DNA of 64,000 nt from Thauera sp. GDN1 (lineage in GTDB: Bacteria; Pseudomonadota; Gammaproteobacteria; Burkholderiales; Rhodocyclaceae). The notes under the pieces were generated by a model that worked only from the letters and a program-made list of their open reading frames with translations, made no database searches and was not told the origin of the DNA. Numbering within the stretch: the first letter of the stretch is position 1; each line of letters begins with the position of its first letter. Location: contig NZ_CP097870.1 in NCBI RefSeq assembly GCF_029223545.1, positions 3,348,001-3,412,000 of the forward strand, read 5' to 3'. Positions 8,116 through 22,832 of this stretch are shown in pieces. A program made the position numbers and the translations under genes.

Positions 8116-9296
8116 AGGCCGTCCTCGTCCTCAACGCCGGCTCGTCGAGCCTGAAGTTCGCGCTCTATCCGATCAACGGTGATGTCGCCGCGGCGCCGGC
8201 GGTGTCCGGCCAGGTCGAAGGCATCGGCGCCACGCCCGAGATCACGCTCAAGACCGCCGACGGTGCGCGCATCCACGAAGCGGTGCCCACCGGCGGCAGC
8301 CAGGGCGAACAGCATCGCGACGCGCTCAACCACGTGTTCGCGCTGCTCAATCGTCACAACCCGGCGCTCGACATCGTCGCCGCCGGCCACCGCATCGTGC
8401 ACGGCGGCGAGCACTACAGCGCGCCCACGCGCCTGGACGAAGCCGTGTTGCGCACGCTCGACACCTTCGTGCCGCTCGCCCCGCTGCACCAGCCGCACAA
8501 CCTGCGCGCGGTGCGCGCGGTGGCGACCCTGATGCCGGACGTGCCGCAGGTCGGCTGCTTCGACACCGCCTTCCACCGCACCCAGCCCGCGGTCGCGCAG
8601 GCCTTCGCGCTGCCGCGCCGGCTGTCGGCCGAGGGCATCAAGCGCTACGGCTTCCACGGTCTGTCCTACGACTACGTCGCCCGCCAGCTGCCGGAGGTGA
8701 TCGGCGAGCGTGCAAAGGGCGCGGTGGTGATCGCGCACCTGGGCAACGGCGCCTCGATGTGTGCGCTGCGAGACGGTCGCAGTGTCGCGTCGACGATGGG
8801 TTTCACCGCGGTCGAGGGCCTGATGATGGGCACCCGCACCGGCAGCCTGGACCCCGGCGTGATGCTCTACCTGATGGAGCAGAAGGGCATGGACGCCAAG
8901 GCGCTGACCAACCTGCTGTACAAGGAGTCGGGCCTGCTCGGCGTGTCGGGCATCAGCCAGGACATGCGCACCCTGCTCGCCTCGCCCGCAGCGGAAGCCA
9001 GGGAAGCGGTCGAGCTGTTCTGCTACCGCATCGCCCGCGAGCTCGGCTCGCTGGCCGCGGCCGCGGGCGGGCTGGACGCGCTGGTGTTCACCGGCGGCAT
9101 CGGCGAGCACGCCGCGGCCGTGCGCGAGAAGGTCGCCGCGCTGTCGGCGTGGATGGGCATCGCGATCGACCCCGCCGCCAATGCCGATCACGCCCGCCGC
9201 ATCGACACCCCCGCCAGCCGCGTCGCGGTCGCCGTGGTGCCGACCAACGAGGAGCGGATGATCGCGCGCTACACGGCGGAAACGCTGGGGCTGTAA
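8112..9296 (+). CDS. ackA: Acetate kinase
   Basis: A 394-residue cytoplasmic kinase that interconverts acetate plus ATP with acetyl phosphate plus ADP. It begins MKAVLVLNAGSSSLKFALY, the phosphate-binding ASKHA motif. It also carries RYGFHGLSYDYVA, then HLGNGASMCALRDGRS and GLMMGTRTGSLDPG, and near the end FTGGIGEHAAAVRE, all diagnostic. Its ATG overlaps the stop of the phosphotransacylase gene (ATGA), so translation is coupled. A propionate or butyrate kinase activity is possible given the fused partner, but the protein is of AckA type. A REP-like inverted repeat follows the stop. Confidence 0.95.
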   Translation: MKAVLVLNAGSSSLKFALYPINGDVAAAPAVSGQVEGIGATPEITLKTADGARIHEAVPTGGSQGEQHRDALNHVFALLNRHNPALDIVAAGHRIVHGGEHYSAPTRLDEAVLRTLDTFVPLAPLHQPHNLRAVRAVATLMPDVPQVGCFDTAFHRTQPAVAQAFALPRRLSAEGIKRYGFHGLSYDYVARQLPEVIGERAKGAVVIAHLGNGASMCALRDGRSVASTMGFTAVEGLMMGTRTGSLDPGVMLYLMEQKGMDAKALTNLLYKESGLLGVSGISQDMRTLLASPAAEAREAVELFCYRIARELGSLAAAAGGLDALVFTGGIGEHAAAVREKVAALSAWMGIAIDPAANADHARRIDTPASRVAVAVVPTNEERMIARYTAETLGL

Positions 9297-9301
9297 GAAA
9301 A

Positions 9302-9369
9302 GCTCGCGGCTTCCGCCGCTCCCACGGAGCGCTACGAACACGCTGTGGGAGCGGTGGAAGCCGCGAAGC
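9302..9369. repeat. REP/BIME-like inverted repeat between ackA and ggt
   Basis: Left arm 9302-9325 (begins GCTCGCGGCTTCC, ends CGCTCCCAC) and right arm 9345-9369 (begins GTGGGAGCGGTGG, ends CCGCGAAGC) are almost perfect reverse complements around a 19-nt spacer. The GCTCCCAC / GTGGGAGC ends are shared with the repeats at 20365-20430 and 21637-21739. Position between genes and form match repetitive extragenic palindromes; it may also end ackA transcription. Confidence 0.7.
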
Positions 9370-9433
9370 CCTGCCCTTGGGCTGCACCCGCGCCCCGTGC
9401 TACCGTCCTGGGCCCACCTCGACGGAGCGCACC

Positions 9434-11173
9434 ATGAAAGCACGCACCCTCCTCGCCACCGCGGTCATGATGGCCGCCTTCGGCGCGCTCGCGAAGCAGC
9501 CGGTCGACGCCGGCCACGGCGGCGCGGTCGCCACCATCTCCCACGAAGCCAGCCTGGCGGCGATGCAGATCCTCGACGCCGGCGGCAACGCGGTCGACGC
9601 CGCGGTCGCCGCCGCGGCTACGCTCGGCGTCACCGATCCCTTCAGTTGCGGCATCGGCGGCGGCGGCTTCATGCTGATCTATTCGGCAAGAGACAGGCGC
9701 GTGATCGCCATCGACCACCGCGAGCTCGCCCCGGCGAGCTTCCATCCCGGCATCTTCCTCGATGCCGAGGGCAAGGCGATGGAGTGGAAGGCGGCCGTGC
9801 CCAACGGCATCTCGGTCGGCGTGCCCGGCACGGTGCGCGGCTGGCACGAGGCGCTGAGCCGCTACGGCACGATGGGCCTGGACAAGGTGCTGGCGCCGGC
9901 GATCCGCGTCGCCGAGCAGGGCTTCACGGTCGGCCCCAACTTCCACCGCATCAACAAGGCCAACGAGGCGAAGTTCGCGCGTTTCTCGACCGCGTCCGCG
10001 CTCTACCTGCAGGACGGCAGGGCGCTGCCCGTGGGCAGCGTGCACCGCAACCCGGATCTCGCGCAGACCTACCGCGCCATCGCACGCGGCGGCGTGAAGG
10101 CCTTTTACGAGGGACCGATCGCCGCGAGCATGGTGGCGGCGGTGAACCATCCGCCGCTCAATCCGGGCGTCAGCGTGATCGCCGGCGGCCTGACCATGGC
10201 CGACCTCAAGGACTACGAGGCGCGCATCCGTCAGCCGGTGCGCTCGACCTACCGCGGCTACGAGGTGTATGGCATGCCCGCACCCTCGAGCGGCGGCATC
10301 GCGATCGCGCAGGCGCTCAACCTGCTCGAGACCTTCGACCTCGCCGCCAAGCCGCGCGCCGAGATCGAGCACCTCTACCTCGAGGCCTCGCGCCTGGCCT
10401 TCGCCGACCGCAACGCCTACGTCGCCGACGAGGAGTTCGTGGACGTGCCCAGGGACGGCCTGTTGTCCAAGGACTACGCTCGTGAGCGTGCGCGGCAGAT
10501 CGGCACGACGGCCGCGCCGGGCAAGGTCGCGGCGGGCGACCCCTACCCCTTCGAGGACGACCCGTCGGTGCCGCTGCGCCCGCAGCCGCAGCCGCTCGCG
10601 CAGGAGTCGATGCACACCACCCACCTAGCGGTGTCCGACCGCGAGGGCAACGTGGTCGCCTACACCTTCACCATCGAGGACTGGGGCGGCAGCGGCATCG
10701 TCGTGCCGGGGCGCGGCTTCCTGCTCAACAACGAGCTCACCGACTTCGATTTCAAGGGCCCGCACCCCAACGTGCCCGAGGCCTTCAAGCGCCCGCGCTC
10801 GAGCATGAGCCCGACCATCGTGCTCAAGGACGGCGCGCCGGCGTTCACGATCGGCTCGCCGGGCGGCTCGACCATCATCACCACCGCGCTGCAGACCATC
10901 GTCAATCACATCGACCTCGGCATGAGCCTGGCCGATGCGCTCGCCGCACCGCGCATGAGCCAGCGCAATGGCGACACCACGCTGATCGAGACGCTGCTGG
11001 GCTTCCCCGGGAGCGAGCAGGCCAAGGCGCTGGAGGCGAAGGGCCACACCTGGCGCGAAACCGAGCAGATCGGCGCCGCCAACGGCATCCGCTTCAATGC
11101 CGACGGCACGGTGACCGCGGTCAGCGAGCCGCTGCGCCACGGCGGCGGCAGCGCGATCGTGCAGAAGCAGTAA
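9434..11173 (+). CDS. ggt: Gamma-glutamyltranspeptidase precursor
   Basis: A 579-residue periplasmic Ntn-hydrolase that cleaves glutathione and other gamma-glutamyl compounds. A signal peptide is evident (residues 1 to about 20, MKARTLLATAVMMAAFGALA). The large-subunit motif SCGIGGGGFMLIYS follows. The processing/catalytic site is in SMHTTHLAVSD, with Thr395 expected to become the N-terminus of the small subunit, as Thr391 does in E. coli. GSPGGSTIITTALQTIVNHID near the end is also conserved. Length fits the family. The start at 9434 is supported by the signal peptide; the frame continues open upstream inside ackA but in a different frame, which is a shadow. Confidence 0.95.
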   Translation: MKARTLLATAVMMAAFGALAKQPVDAGHGGAVATISHEASLAAMQILDAGGNAVDAAVAAAATLGVTDPFSCGIGGGGFMLIYSARDRRVIAIDHRELAPASFHPGIFLDAEGKAMEWKAAVPNGISVGVPGTVRGWHEALSRYGTMGLDKVLAPAIRVAEQGFTVGPNFHRINKANEAKFARFSTASALYLQDGRALPVGSVHRNPDLAQTYRAIARGGVKAFYEGPIAASMVAAVNHPPLNPGVSVIAGGLTMADLKDYEARIRQPVRSTYRGYEVYGMPAPSSGGIAIAQALNLLETFDLAAKPRAEIEHLYLEASRLAFADRNAYVADEEFVDVPRDGLLSKDYARERARQIGTTAAPGKVAAGDPYPFEDDPSVPLRPQPQPLAQESMHTTHLAVSDREGNVVAYTFTIEDWGGSGIVVPGRGFLLNNELTDFDFKGPHPNVPEAFKRPRSSMSPTIVLKDGAPAFTIGSPGGSTIITTALQTIVNHIDLGMSLADALAAPRMSQRNGDTTLIETLLGFPGSEQAKALEAKGHTWRETEQIGAANGIRFNADGTVTAVSEPLRHGGGSAIVQKQ

Positions 11174-11230
11174 GCGCCGCCTCGCGCCGCTTCAGGAGAG
11201 GACCATGGGAGTGCCGATGACGCCCGCCGA

Positions 11231-13201
11231 TCAGACGTCGTTGTCCGACTCGGCCACGACCTCGTCGGCCACCGCGCTCTCCTCCAGATCCCCACCCTCC
11301 AGTTCGACCGTCTGCAGCCCGCGCAGGCGCTCGGCGGCGTCGAGAGCGTGCTGCTCGCCGCTGAAGAGGTCGCGCTTGAGCACCGCGATCGCCTCCACCC
11401 AGGCCGTCGAGGCCTCGCAGCCCGGCAGCAGCTCGCCGCCGCGGCATACCGTCAGCGCCTTGCCCTCGAGCGTGAAGTGCACGCCCGGCAGCGGACGCAC
11501 GCGCACAGCATCGTCGGCCCGCGCGGCGAAGCGCAGCATGGTGTCGCGCTCGTCGCCGAGCAGGTCGAGGATCAGCGCCGGCAGGGCGTAGATCGGCAGG
11601 TCGCCGGTCCTGACCGGACCGCGCCTGCCGTCGATGACCACCAGCGGCGTCGCCACCAGGGTATGGAACATGGCGTCCGCGAAGCCGCTGCGGTCGGTGG
11701 TGAGCAGGCCGGACTCGACGTAACCGCCGTGATTCCAGCCCAGCGAGGGCAGGTGGTCGCCGAACAGCACGATGATCGCGTCCGGGTCACGCTTGCGCAG
11801 CTGCTTCAGGAAGCCCATCAGCTCGCGCGACTTGTAGTGCACGGTGTTGGCGTAGGCCTGCACCAGGCCGTTATCGGTCTCGGCCCTGATCACCTCCGGC
11901 CGCGCGGAGTTGAGCGGGTAGTCGAGGTGGCCGAAATAGGTCAGCACGTAGTTGAACACCGGCTGCGCCCCCTGCAGGGCCGGTCCGACGCGCTCGAGCA
12001 CCTGGCGATACAGCGAAGCGTCGCTGAGGAATTCGCGGTTCATGTCGTCGAGCACGAAGTCGCGGTCCGACCAGTAGTGCTCGAACCCCACCCGGCGGTA
12101 GGCGTTGATGCGGTTCCAGAACGGCGCCGCGTTGGGGTGGGAGGCGAAACTGCGGTAGCCCGCGTCGCCGAGGTGGCGCGGCAGGCAGGGCACGTCGCGG
12201 CGCAGCCGCCCCTCGAAGAACACCGCGTCGGACTTCACCGGGAAGCCGCACAGGGCCTCGAACTCGGCGTTGGCGGTCATGCCCCCGAACACCGGCGACA
12301 GCGCGCGCGCATTGCCGGCGGCCTTCCACAGCTTGCGGAAGGCGGGGTCGAGCGGATCGTCCGACAGCCCCGCGGCCTTCAGCACCGCCGGGTCCCAGAA
12401 GGACTCGAGCACGATCATGTGCACGTTGCGCCCTGCCCGCCCGGCCTCGGCCGCCGTCGCGCGGACGAAGGGGCTGGGCTGGGTGAGACCGAGCAACATC
12501 AGCGCGTCGTCCACCTCCGCCGCCTGCGGCGCGCTGCCGCGCCGGGCGAGGCTGCGCACGCCCTCCTGGGCGAGATGGATGGGCAGGCCGCGCATCTCGT
12601 AGTTGCCACGCTGGTTCCACACCCAGTCGCCGAAGCGTGCATCCAGCCAGGCCGACACCGGCGCCGGCTGCAGCGCCACCGCCATCAGGCCGGCGGCCAC
12701 GCCGCCGAGCACCGCCCACGCGCGCGCGCTGCGCCAGGCGAACATCCATGCCAGTCCGGCAAGCGGCAGCGCGAGCATCGCCGCACTCCCGAAGAGCTGC
12801 CAGCCGTCCAGCAACATGAAGAGATTCTTTGCCGCCGAGAAGTCGTCCGGCATCACCGGCCCGCCGAGCACCGCGAGCTTGAGTGCATTGCCCAGGGTGA
12901 AGGCGGAAAACAGCAGCGCCATCGCCACGCCGAAGCGCAGCACGCTGCGCGCCATCGCGAACAGCACGCCGCCGAGCAGCAGGTGGGCGAGGAGATCGCG
13001 CAGCCAGGCCTCGCGCCCCGGCACCACCCCGAGGAAATACGCGCTCGCCGCCTGGGCGACGAGGTACCACAGCGCGACCAGGCCAAGCGCCTGCCCCCAT
13101 TCGCGCGCACGACGAGTGGGCACGATGACGGCGTCGATCGCGACGGAGCGGTCTTGTTGTTGCACGGCGGCTCCCCGGGCGGGTTTCGGAGCCGGCATCA
13201 T
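11231..13201 (-). CDS. LtaS/OpgB-like membrane phosphoglycerol transferase (sulfatase fold)
   Basis: A protein of about 656 residues with roughly five N-terminal membrane segments (about residues 35-180) and a large periplasmic sulfatase-fold domain. The domain has [16 protein letters not shown], where the Thr is the usual nucleophile, then [12 protein letters not shown] and [14 protein letters not shown] with metal ligands. Such enzymes transfer phosphoglycerol or phosphoethanolamine. Gram-negative members usually decorate periplasmic glucans or lipopolysaccharide rather than make lipoteichoic acid. The C-terminal 80 residues are acidic and unlike the core. The start is uncertain: two adjacent ATGs (13201, 13198) have no clear ribosome site. 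No partner genes lie nearby. Confidence 0.75.
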   Translation of the reverse strand: MMPAPKPARGAAVQQQDRSVAIDAVIVPTRRAREWGQALGLVALWYLVAQAASAYFLGVVPGREAWLRDLLAHLLLGGVLFAMARSVLRFGVAMALLFSAFTLGNALKLAVLGGPVMPDDFSAAKNLFMLLDGWQLFGSAAMLALPLAGLAWMFAWRSARAWAVLGGVAAGLMAVALQPAPVSAWLDARFGDWVWNQRGNYEMRGLPIHLAQEGVRSLARRGSAPQAAEVDDALMLLGLTQPSPFVRATAAEAGRAGRNVHMIVLESFWDPAVLKAAGLSDDPLDPAFRKLWKAAGNARALSPVFGGMTANAEFEALCGFPVKSDAVFFEGRLRRDVPCLPRHLGDAGYRSFASHPNAAPFWNRINAYRRVGFEHYWSDRDFVLDDMNREFLSDASLYRQVLERVGPALQGAQPVFNYVLTYFGHLDYPLNSARPEVIRAETDNGLVQAYANTVHYKSRELMGFLKQLRKRDPDAIIVLFGDHLPSLGWNHGGYVESGLLTTDRSGFADAMFHTLVATPLVVIDGRRGPVRTGDLPIYALPALILDLLGDERDTMLRFAARADDAVRVRPLPGVHFTLEGKALTVCRGGELLPGCEASTAWVEAIAVLKRDLFSGEQHALDAAERLRGLQTVELEGGDLEESAVADEVVAESDNDV

Positions 13202-13376
13202 AATGTCGAAACAATGCCGTGAACCGGGGCCGGCGCCCGCGGAGCCCGCCCGCAGGCCCCTGAATTGCGACAAGTTCTTTCACTGCGGCCGGCAGCACGG
13301 CGGGCTTGCGGGCCTGCTCGGTCGGCGCCGCCACATGCCGACCGTCACCAGCTACACCACCACGACCGCGGCGCGC

Positions 13377-13811
13377 CTACAGGCGGCCGGCGATGTACTG
13401 CAGCGCCAGGCCGTAACCCTGGGTGCCGAAACCGGCCATCACCGCCTCGGCGACGTCGGACAGGTAGGAGTGGTGGCGGAAGGCTTCGCGCCTGTGCACG
13501 TTGGAGATGTGCACCTCGACGAAGGGAATCGCCACGCCCGCGAGCGCGTCGCGGATGGCCACGCTGGTGTGGGTGTAGGCGCCCGGGTTGATCAGGATCC
13601 AGCCCACGCCCTCGGCACGCGCGGCGTGGATGCGATCCACGATCGCGCCCTCGTGGTTGCTCTGGAAGCACAGCACCTCGACGCCCAGCTGCCCGCCCTG
13701 CGCGCGCAGACCGTTCTCGACGTCGGCGAGCGTGGTGGAACCGTAGATCTCCGGCTCGCGGGTACCGAGCAGGTTGAGGTTGGGGCCGTTGATGACGAGG
13801 ACCTTGGGCAT
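13377..13811 (-). CDS. aroQ: 3-dehydroquinate dehydratase, type II
   Basis: A 144-residue cytoplasmic enzyme of the shikimate pathway that dehydrates 3-dehydroquinate to 3-dehydroshikimate. The start [20 protein letters not shown] is the family signature and includes the catalytic loop; [30 protein letters not shown] and [18 protein letters not shown] are also typical. Size matches the small dodecameric type II enzyme. It sits downstream of gltD behind a terminator. Two other shikimate genes, aroB and aroK, lie about 8 kb away on the same strand. Confidence 0.96.
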   Translation of the reverse strand: MPKVLVINGPNLNLLGTREPEIYGSTTLADVENGLRAQGGQLGVEVLCFQSNHEGAIVDRIHAARAEGVGWILINPGAYTHTSVAIRDALAGVAIPFVEVHISNVHRREAFRHHSYLSDVAEAVMAGFGTQGYGLALQYIAGRL

Positions 13812-13841
13812 GGGGACAGCACTCCGGGAAACACGGTCGTG

Positions 13842-13868
13842 AAAAAAGGCGGTCCGCAGACCGCCTTT
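13842..13868 (-). terminator. Rho-independent terminator after gltD
   Basis: Read on the minus strand, AAAGGCGGTC and GACCGCCTTT form a 10-bp stem with a 4-nt loop, followed by a T-run. It lies 27 nt after the gltD stop codon and separates gltBD from aroQ. Confidence 0.85.
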
Positions 13869-13894
13869 GGCGAATCGCTTCAGCGCAGAGGATA

Positions 13895-20041
<6,147 letters not shown>

Positions 20042-20048
20042 CTTCTTT

Positions 20049-20053
20049 TCCTC
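20049..20053 (-). promoter_or_regulatory. Ribosome-binding site that fixes the gltB start
   Basis: GAGGA on the minus strand lies 7 nt before the ATG at 20041. It falls inside the longer open frame that begins with GTG at 20062 and so argues for the downstream start. Confidence 0.75.
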
Positions 20054-20130
20054 AAACGACACGCAAGATCACGCGCAGTCGCCGGACCCGATCCTGCCCG
20101 CAGGCAGGCGCCGACAAACCGAACGCGCAC

Positions 20131-20160
20131 AAAAAAGCCGGGCGCGCGCGCACCGGCTTT
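20131..20160 (-). terminator. Intrinsic terminator hairpin in the gltB leader
   Basis: On the minus strand AAAGCCGG pairs with CCGGCTTT around an 11-nt GC-repeat loop and is followed directly by a run of six T. It lies about 90 nt before the gltB start codon and downstream of a good sigma70 promoter, so transcripts from that promoter must pass through it to express gltB. It could instead close the dgt transcript, with a separate unseen gltB promoter below it. Confidence 0.75.
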
Positions 20161-20166
20161 GTAGTC

Positions 20167-20183
20167 TGCACCAATCTGGTGCA
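20167..20183. promoter_or_regulatory. NtrC-type palindrome in the gltB leader
   Basis: TGCACC-AATCT-GGTGCA is a perfect 17-bp palindrome that matches the classical NtrC (NRI) binding consensus TGCACC-N5-GGTGCA. A weaker partner, TGCACCATTTTGGACA, begins at 20230. I looked for a GG-N10-GC sigma54 promoter downstream on the minus strand and did not find one. The palindrome could be a nitrogen-regulatory operator, an RNA hairpin, or both. Confidence 0.55.
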
Positions 20184-20274
20184 AAAACAACGATCTGGCG
20201 GGTAAAAATGCTGCTTGCCCGACCGCGCATGCACCATTTTGGACATGCACGCCAGCCCCGTCGCTATCGAAAAA

Positions 20275-20304
20275 ACTATACCCCCCAAAGCTCGCGCGGT
20301 TCAA
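20275..20304 (-). promoter_or_regulatory. Sigma70 promoter for gltBD
   Basis: On the minus strand TTGAAC (20304-20299) and TATAGT (20280-20275) are separated by 18 bases, a close match to the sigma70 consensus in a GC-rich genome. An initiation point near 20268 would give a leader of about 225 nt that contains the NtrC-type palindrome and the terminator hairpin before gltB. Confidence 0.65.
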
Positions 20305-20364
20305 GATTTTTTTTGCACTGCCGCACACTTTCAGGGGCGCTGCGCGCTCATGTGCAGCGCCCCC

Positions 20365-20430
20365 TGCGGGAGCGGATTTGCCCGCGAACGAGGGTGGCGT
20401 CGCTGCATTCGCGGGCAAGCCCGCTCCCAC
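20365..20430. repeat. REP-like palindromic pair between gltB leader and dgt
   Basis: Left arm 20365-20388 (GCGGGAGCGGATTTGCCCGC) and right arm 20408-20430 (GCGGGCAAGCCCGCTCCCAC) are inverted copies. Each arm is itself partly palindromic around GCGGGCAAGCCCGC. This resembles REP sequences known in Pseudomonas. The same unit appears at 21637-21739 on the other side of dgt. Confidence 0.75.
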
Positions 20431-20455
20431 GGAAAGCACCGATCGGCGGCGCCGA

Positions 20456-21580
20456 TCAATGAATCTCGCCGACCGCGAACAGGCGTCGGTGCTCCTTCAT
20501 CGCGTAGCGGTCGGTCATGCCGGCGATATAGTCGGCGATGGCGCGCGGCTTGTCCTCGCGCGCCATCGCCTGATATTGCGGCGGCAGGATGTGCGGATCG
20601 TCCATGAAGGCCGCGAACAGGTCGCCGACGATGCGGCGCGCCTTGTTGGTCATGCGCAGCACCTGGTAGTGACGGTACAGGTTGTCGCGCAGGAAGAGCT
20701 TGAGTTCGCGCAGGCGCGGCAGCAGCGCGTCCGAGTACGCCACCAGGCGCGGCGCGACGCGCACGTCGTCGAGCGAGGCGACGCCGGCGGCGGCGATGTT
20801 GGCGCGGCTCTGCTCGAGCAGGTCGATCACCATCAGGTGGATCATGCGGCGCACGGTCTCGTTGATCAGCTTGCGTCCGGACAGCCCCGGCCAGCGCGCC
20901 TCCGCCTCGCGGCGTCGGGCGGCGAACAGCGGCACGTCCTCGAGCTGCTCGAGCGTGATCAGGCCGGAGCGCAGGCCGTCGTCGATGTCGTGGTTGTTGT
21001 AGGCGATCTCGTCGGCGAGGTTGGCGAGCTGCGCCTCGAGCGAGGGCTGGGTGCCGTCGAGGAAGCGCTGGCCGACATCGCCCAGGCGCTCGGCGTTGGC
21101 GCGCGAGCAGTGCTTGAGGATGCCCTCGCGGGTCTCGAACATCAGGTTCAGGCCCTCGAAGGCCGCGTAACGCTCCTCGAGCAGGTCCACGGTGCGCAGC
21201 GACTGCAGGTTGTGCTCGAAGCCGCCGTAGTCCTTCATGCAGGCGTTCAGCGCGTCCTGGCCGGCATGGCCGAAGGGGGTGTGGCCGAGGTCGTGGGCGA
21301 AGGCGATCGACTCGGCGAGGTCCTCGTTGAGCCCGAGCTCGCGCGCGATGCCGCGGGTGATCTGCGCGACCTCGATGCTGTGTGTGAGGCGGGTGCGGAA
21401 CAGGTCGCCCTCGTGGTTCACGAAGACCTGGGTCTTGTATTCGAGGCGGCGGAACGCGGTGGAATGCACGATGCGGTCGCGGTCGCGCTGGAACTGCCCG
21501 CGCGCGACCGGCGGCGGCTCGTCGTGCCTGCGTCCGCGCGAATTGGCTTCGGTGACGGCATAGGGGGCGAGTTTCAACAT
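20456..21580 (-). CDS. dgt: Deoxyguanosinetriphosphate triphosphohydrolase (dGTPase), HD family
   Basis: A 374-residue cytoplasmic enzyme expected to split dNTPs, chiefly dGTP, into nucleoside and triphosphate. The HD metal site is seen in [13 protein letters not shown] and [15 protein letters not shown], preceded by [18 protein letters not shown], all typical of bacterial dGTPase-like proteins. It is shorter than E. coli Dgt (505) and fits the type 2 subfamily. I chose the ATG at 21580 because CAGGAG lies 6 nt upstream; the frame continues further without a site. REP-like elements flank the gene on both sides. Confidence 0.92.
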   Translation of the reverse strand: MLKLAPYAVTEANSRGRRHDEPPPVARGQFQRDRDRIVHSTAFRRLEYKTQVFVNHEGDLFRTRLTHSIEVAQITRGIARELGLNEDLAESIAFAHDLGHTPFGHAGQDALNACMKDYGGFEHNLQSLRTVDLLEERYAAFEGLNLMFETREGILKHCSRANAERLGDVGQRFLDGTQPSLEAQLANLADEIAYNNHDIDDGLRSGLITLEQLEDVPLFAARRREAEARWPGLSGRKLINETVRRMIHLMVIDLLEQSRANIAAAGVASLDDVRVAPRLVAYSDALLPRLRELKLFLRDNLYRHYQVLRMTNKARRIVGDLFAAFMDDPHILPPQYQAMAREDKPRAIADYIAGMTDRYAMKEHRRLFAVGEIH

Positions 21581-21636
21581 GCGGACTCCTGAAGTTGAGC
21601 GGCGAAACGGACACTGGCGGGTCTGCCCCGACGCTC

Positions 21637-21739
21637 CATTCGCGGGCAAGCCCCTCCCACGACCGCAAACCCCGCCGTGGTCGCGAGCCCGCTAACACAC
21701 CCGCCACCCGCACCGTGGGAGCGGGCTTGCCCGCGAATG
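21637..21739. repeat. REP-like palindromic pair between dgt and aroB
   Basis: Left arm 21637-21660 (CATTCGCGGGCAAGCC then CCTCCCAC) and right arm 21715-21739 (GTGGGAGCGGGCTTGCC then CGCGAATG) are near-perfect reverse complements around a 54-nt spacer. They repeat the unit at 20408-20430. The element fills most of the gap between aroB and dgt. Confidence 0.75.
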
Positions 21740-21749
21740 TACCCTCGGT

Positions 21750-22832
21750 TCAGCGGCAGCGCGCCTCGATCGCGGCGGCGATGTCGTCAGCCGCAGCCTC
21801 GCCGTGAATCACCGCGCGTCCGAGCGCGCGCAGCAGCACCAGGCGCAGCTTGCCGGCCTCGACCTTCTTGTCGTGGGCCATCAGCTCGAGGTAGCGCGCA
21901 GCGCCCAGCTTCGGCCCCCACACCGGCAGGCGCGCGCGCACGAACAGCGATTCGATGCGCGCCACGTCTTCCGCAGCGATCCAGCCCAGGCTGCGCGACA
22001 GCTCGGCGGCCATCATCGTGCCGGCGGCCACCGCTTCGCCGTGCAGCCATTCACCGTAACCGAGACCGGTCTCGATCGCATGACCGAAGGTGTGGCCGAG
22101 GTTGAGCAGCGCACGCTCGCCCTGCTCGGTCTCGTCGGCGGCCACGACCTCGGCCTTGCTGCGGCAGGAGCGCTCGATGGCGAACGCGAGCGCCTCCGGA
22201 TCGCGTTCGACCAAGGCCTCGAGATTGGCCTCGAGCCAGTCGAGGAAGACCGGATCGCGGATCAGGCCGTACTTGATGACCTCGGCGAGACCGGCTGACA
22301 GCTCGCGGTCGGGCAGCGTGTCGAGCGTGTCGATGTCGGCCAGCACCAGCTTGGGCTGGTAGAAGGCGCCGATCATGTTCTTGCCGAGCGGATGGTTGAT
22401 CGCGGTCTTGCCTCCGACCGAGGAATCCACCTGCGCCAGCAGCGTGGTCGGGATCTGGATGAAAGGCATGCCGCGCTGGTAGCAGGCGGCGGCGAACCCG
22501 CCCATGTCGCCGACCACCCCGCCGCCGAGCGCGACCAGCGTGGTCGAGCGCTCGCAGCGCTCGGCGAGCAGCATGTCGAACACCCGGTTGAGCGTGGGCC
22601 AGTCCTTGTGCGCCTCGCCATCGGGCAGCACCACCGCCGACACGCGCACCCCCGCCGCCTCCAGCGCGGCGCGCAGGCCATCGAGATAGAGCGGACCGAC
22701 GACGTCGTTGGTGACGATCGCCACCCGCTTCGTCTTCAGGTGCGGCAGGATCAGCTCGGCGCGCGCGCGCAGGCCGCGGCCGATGTGGATGGGATAACTG
22801 CGGTCGCCGAGCGCGACGTTCAGGGTCTGCAT
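21750..22832 (-). CDS. aroB: 3-dehydroquinate synthase
   Basis: A 360-residue cytoplasmic NAD+- and metal-dependent enzyme converting DAHP to 3-dehydroquinate in the shikimate pathway. It carries [17 protein letters not shown] (the NAD-binding Gly motif), [19 protein letters not shown] and [12 protein letters not shown] with the metal-binding His residues. Its start overlaps the end of aroK by 13 nt, the common aroK-aroB pair next to pilQ. The C-terminal segment, rich in Ala and Asp, is ordinary for the family. Confidence 0.96.
   Translation of the reverse strand: MQTLNVALGDRSYPIHIGRGLRARAELILPHLKTKRVAIVTNDVVGPLYLDGLRAALEAAGVRVSAVVLPDGEAHKDWPTLNRVFDMLLAERCERSTTLVALGGGVVGDMGGFAAACYQRGMPFIQIPTTLLAQVDSSVGGKTAINHPLGKNMIGAFYQPKLVLADIDTLDTLPDRELSAGLAEVIKYGLIRDPVFLDWLEANLEALVERDPEALAFAIERSCRSKAEVVAADETEQGERALLNLGHTFGHAIETGLGYGEWLHGEAVAAGTMMAAELSRSLGWIAAEDVARIESLFVRARLPVWGPKLGAARYLELMAHDKKVEAGKLRLVLLRALGRAVIHGEAAADDIAAAIEARCR

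Noticed and set aside
11205..11591. Plus-strand frame of 128 residues with a good ribosome site (AGGAGAGGACC-ATG) just after ggt
   Set aside because: It runs antisense to the C-terminal part of the LtaS-like gene, is Ser/Pro/Arg-rich low-complexity and matches no family. The ribosome site may be a relic of a lost gene.
20131..20160. Possible riboswitch aptamer in the gltB leader
   Set aside because: I recognise no known aptamer consensus; only the terminator and alternative pairing are supported, so it is reported as a possible attenuator and not as a riboswitch.
20365..21739. Composite transposon carrying dgt between two repeats
   Set aside because: The repeats are short palindromes without a transposase or target duplications; a REP family explains them better.
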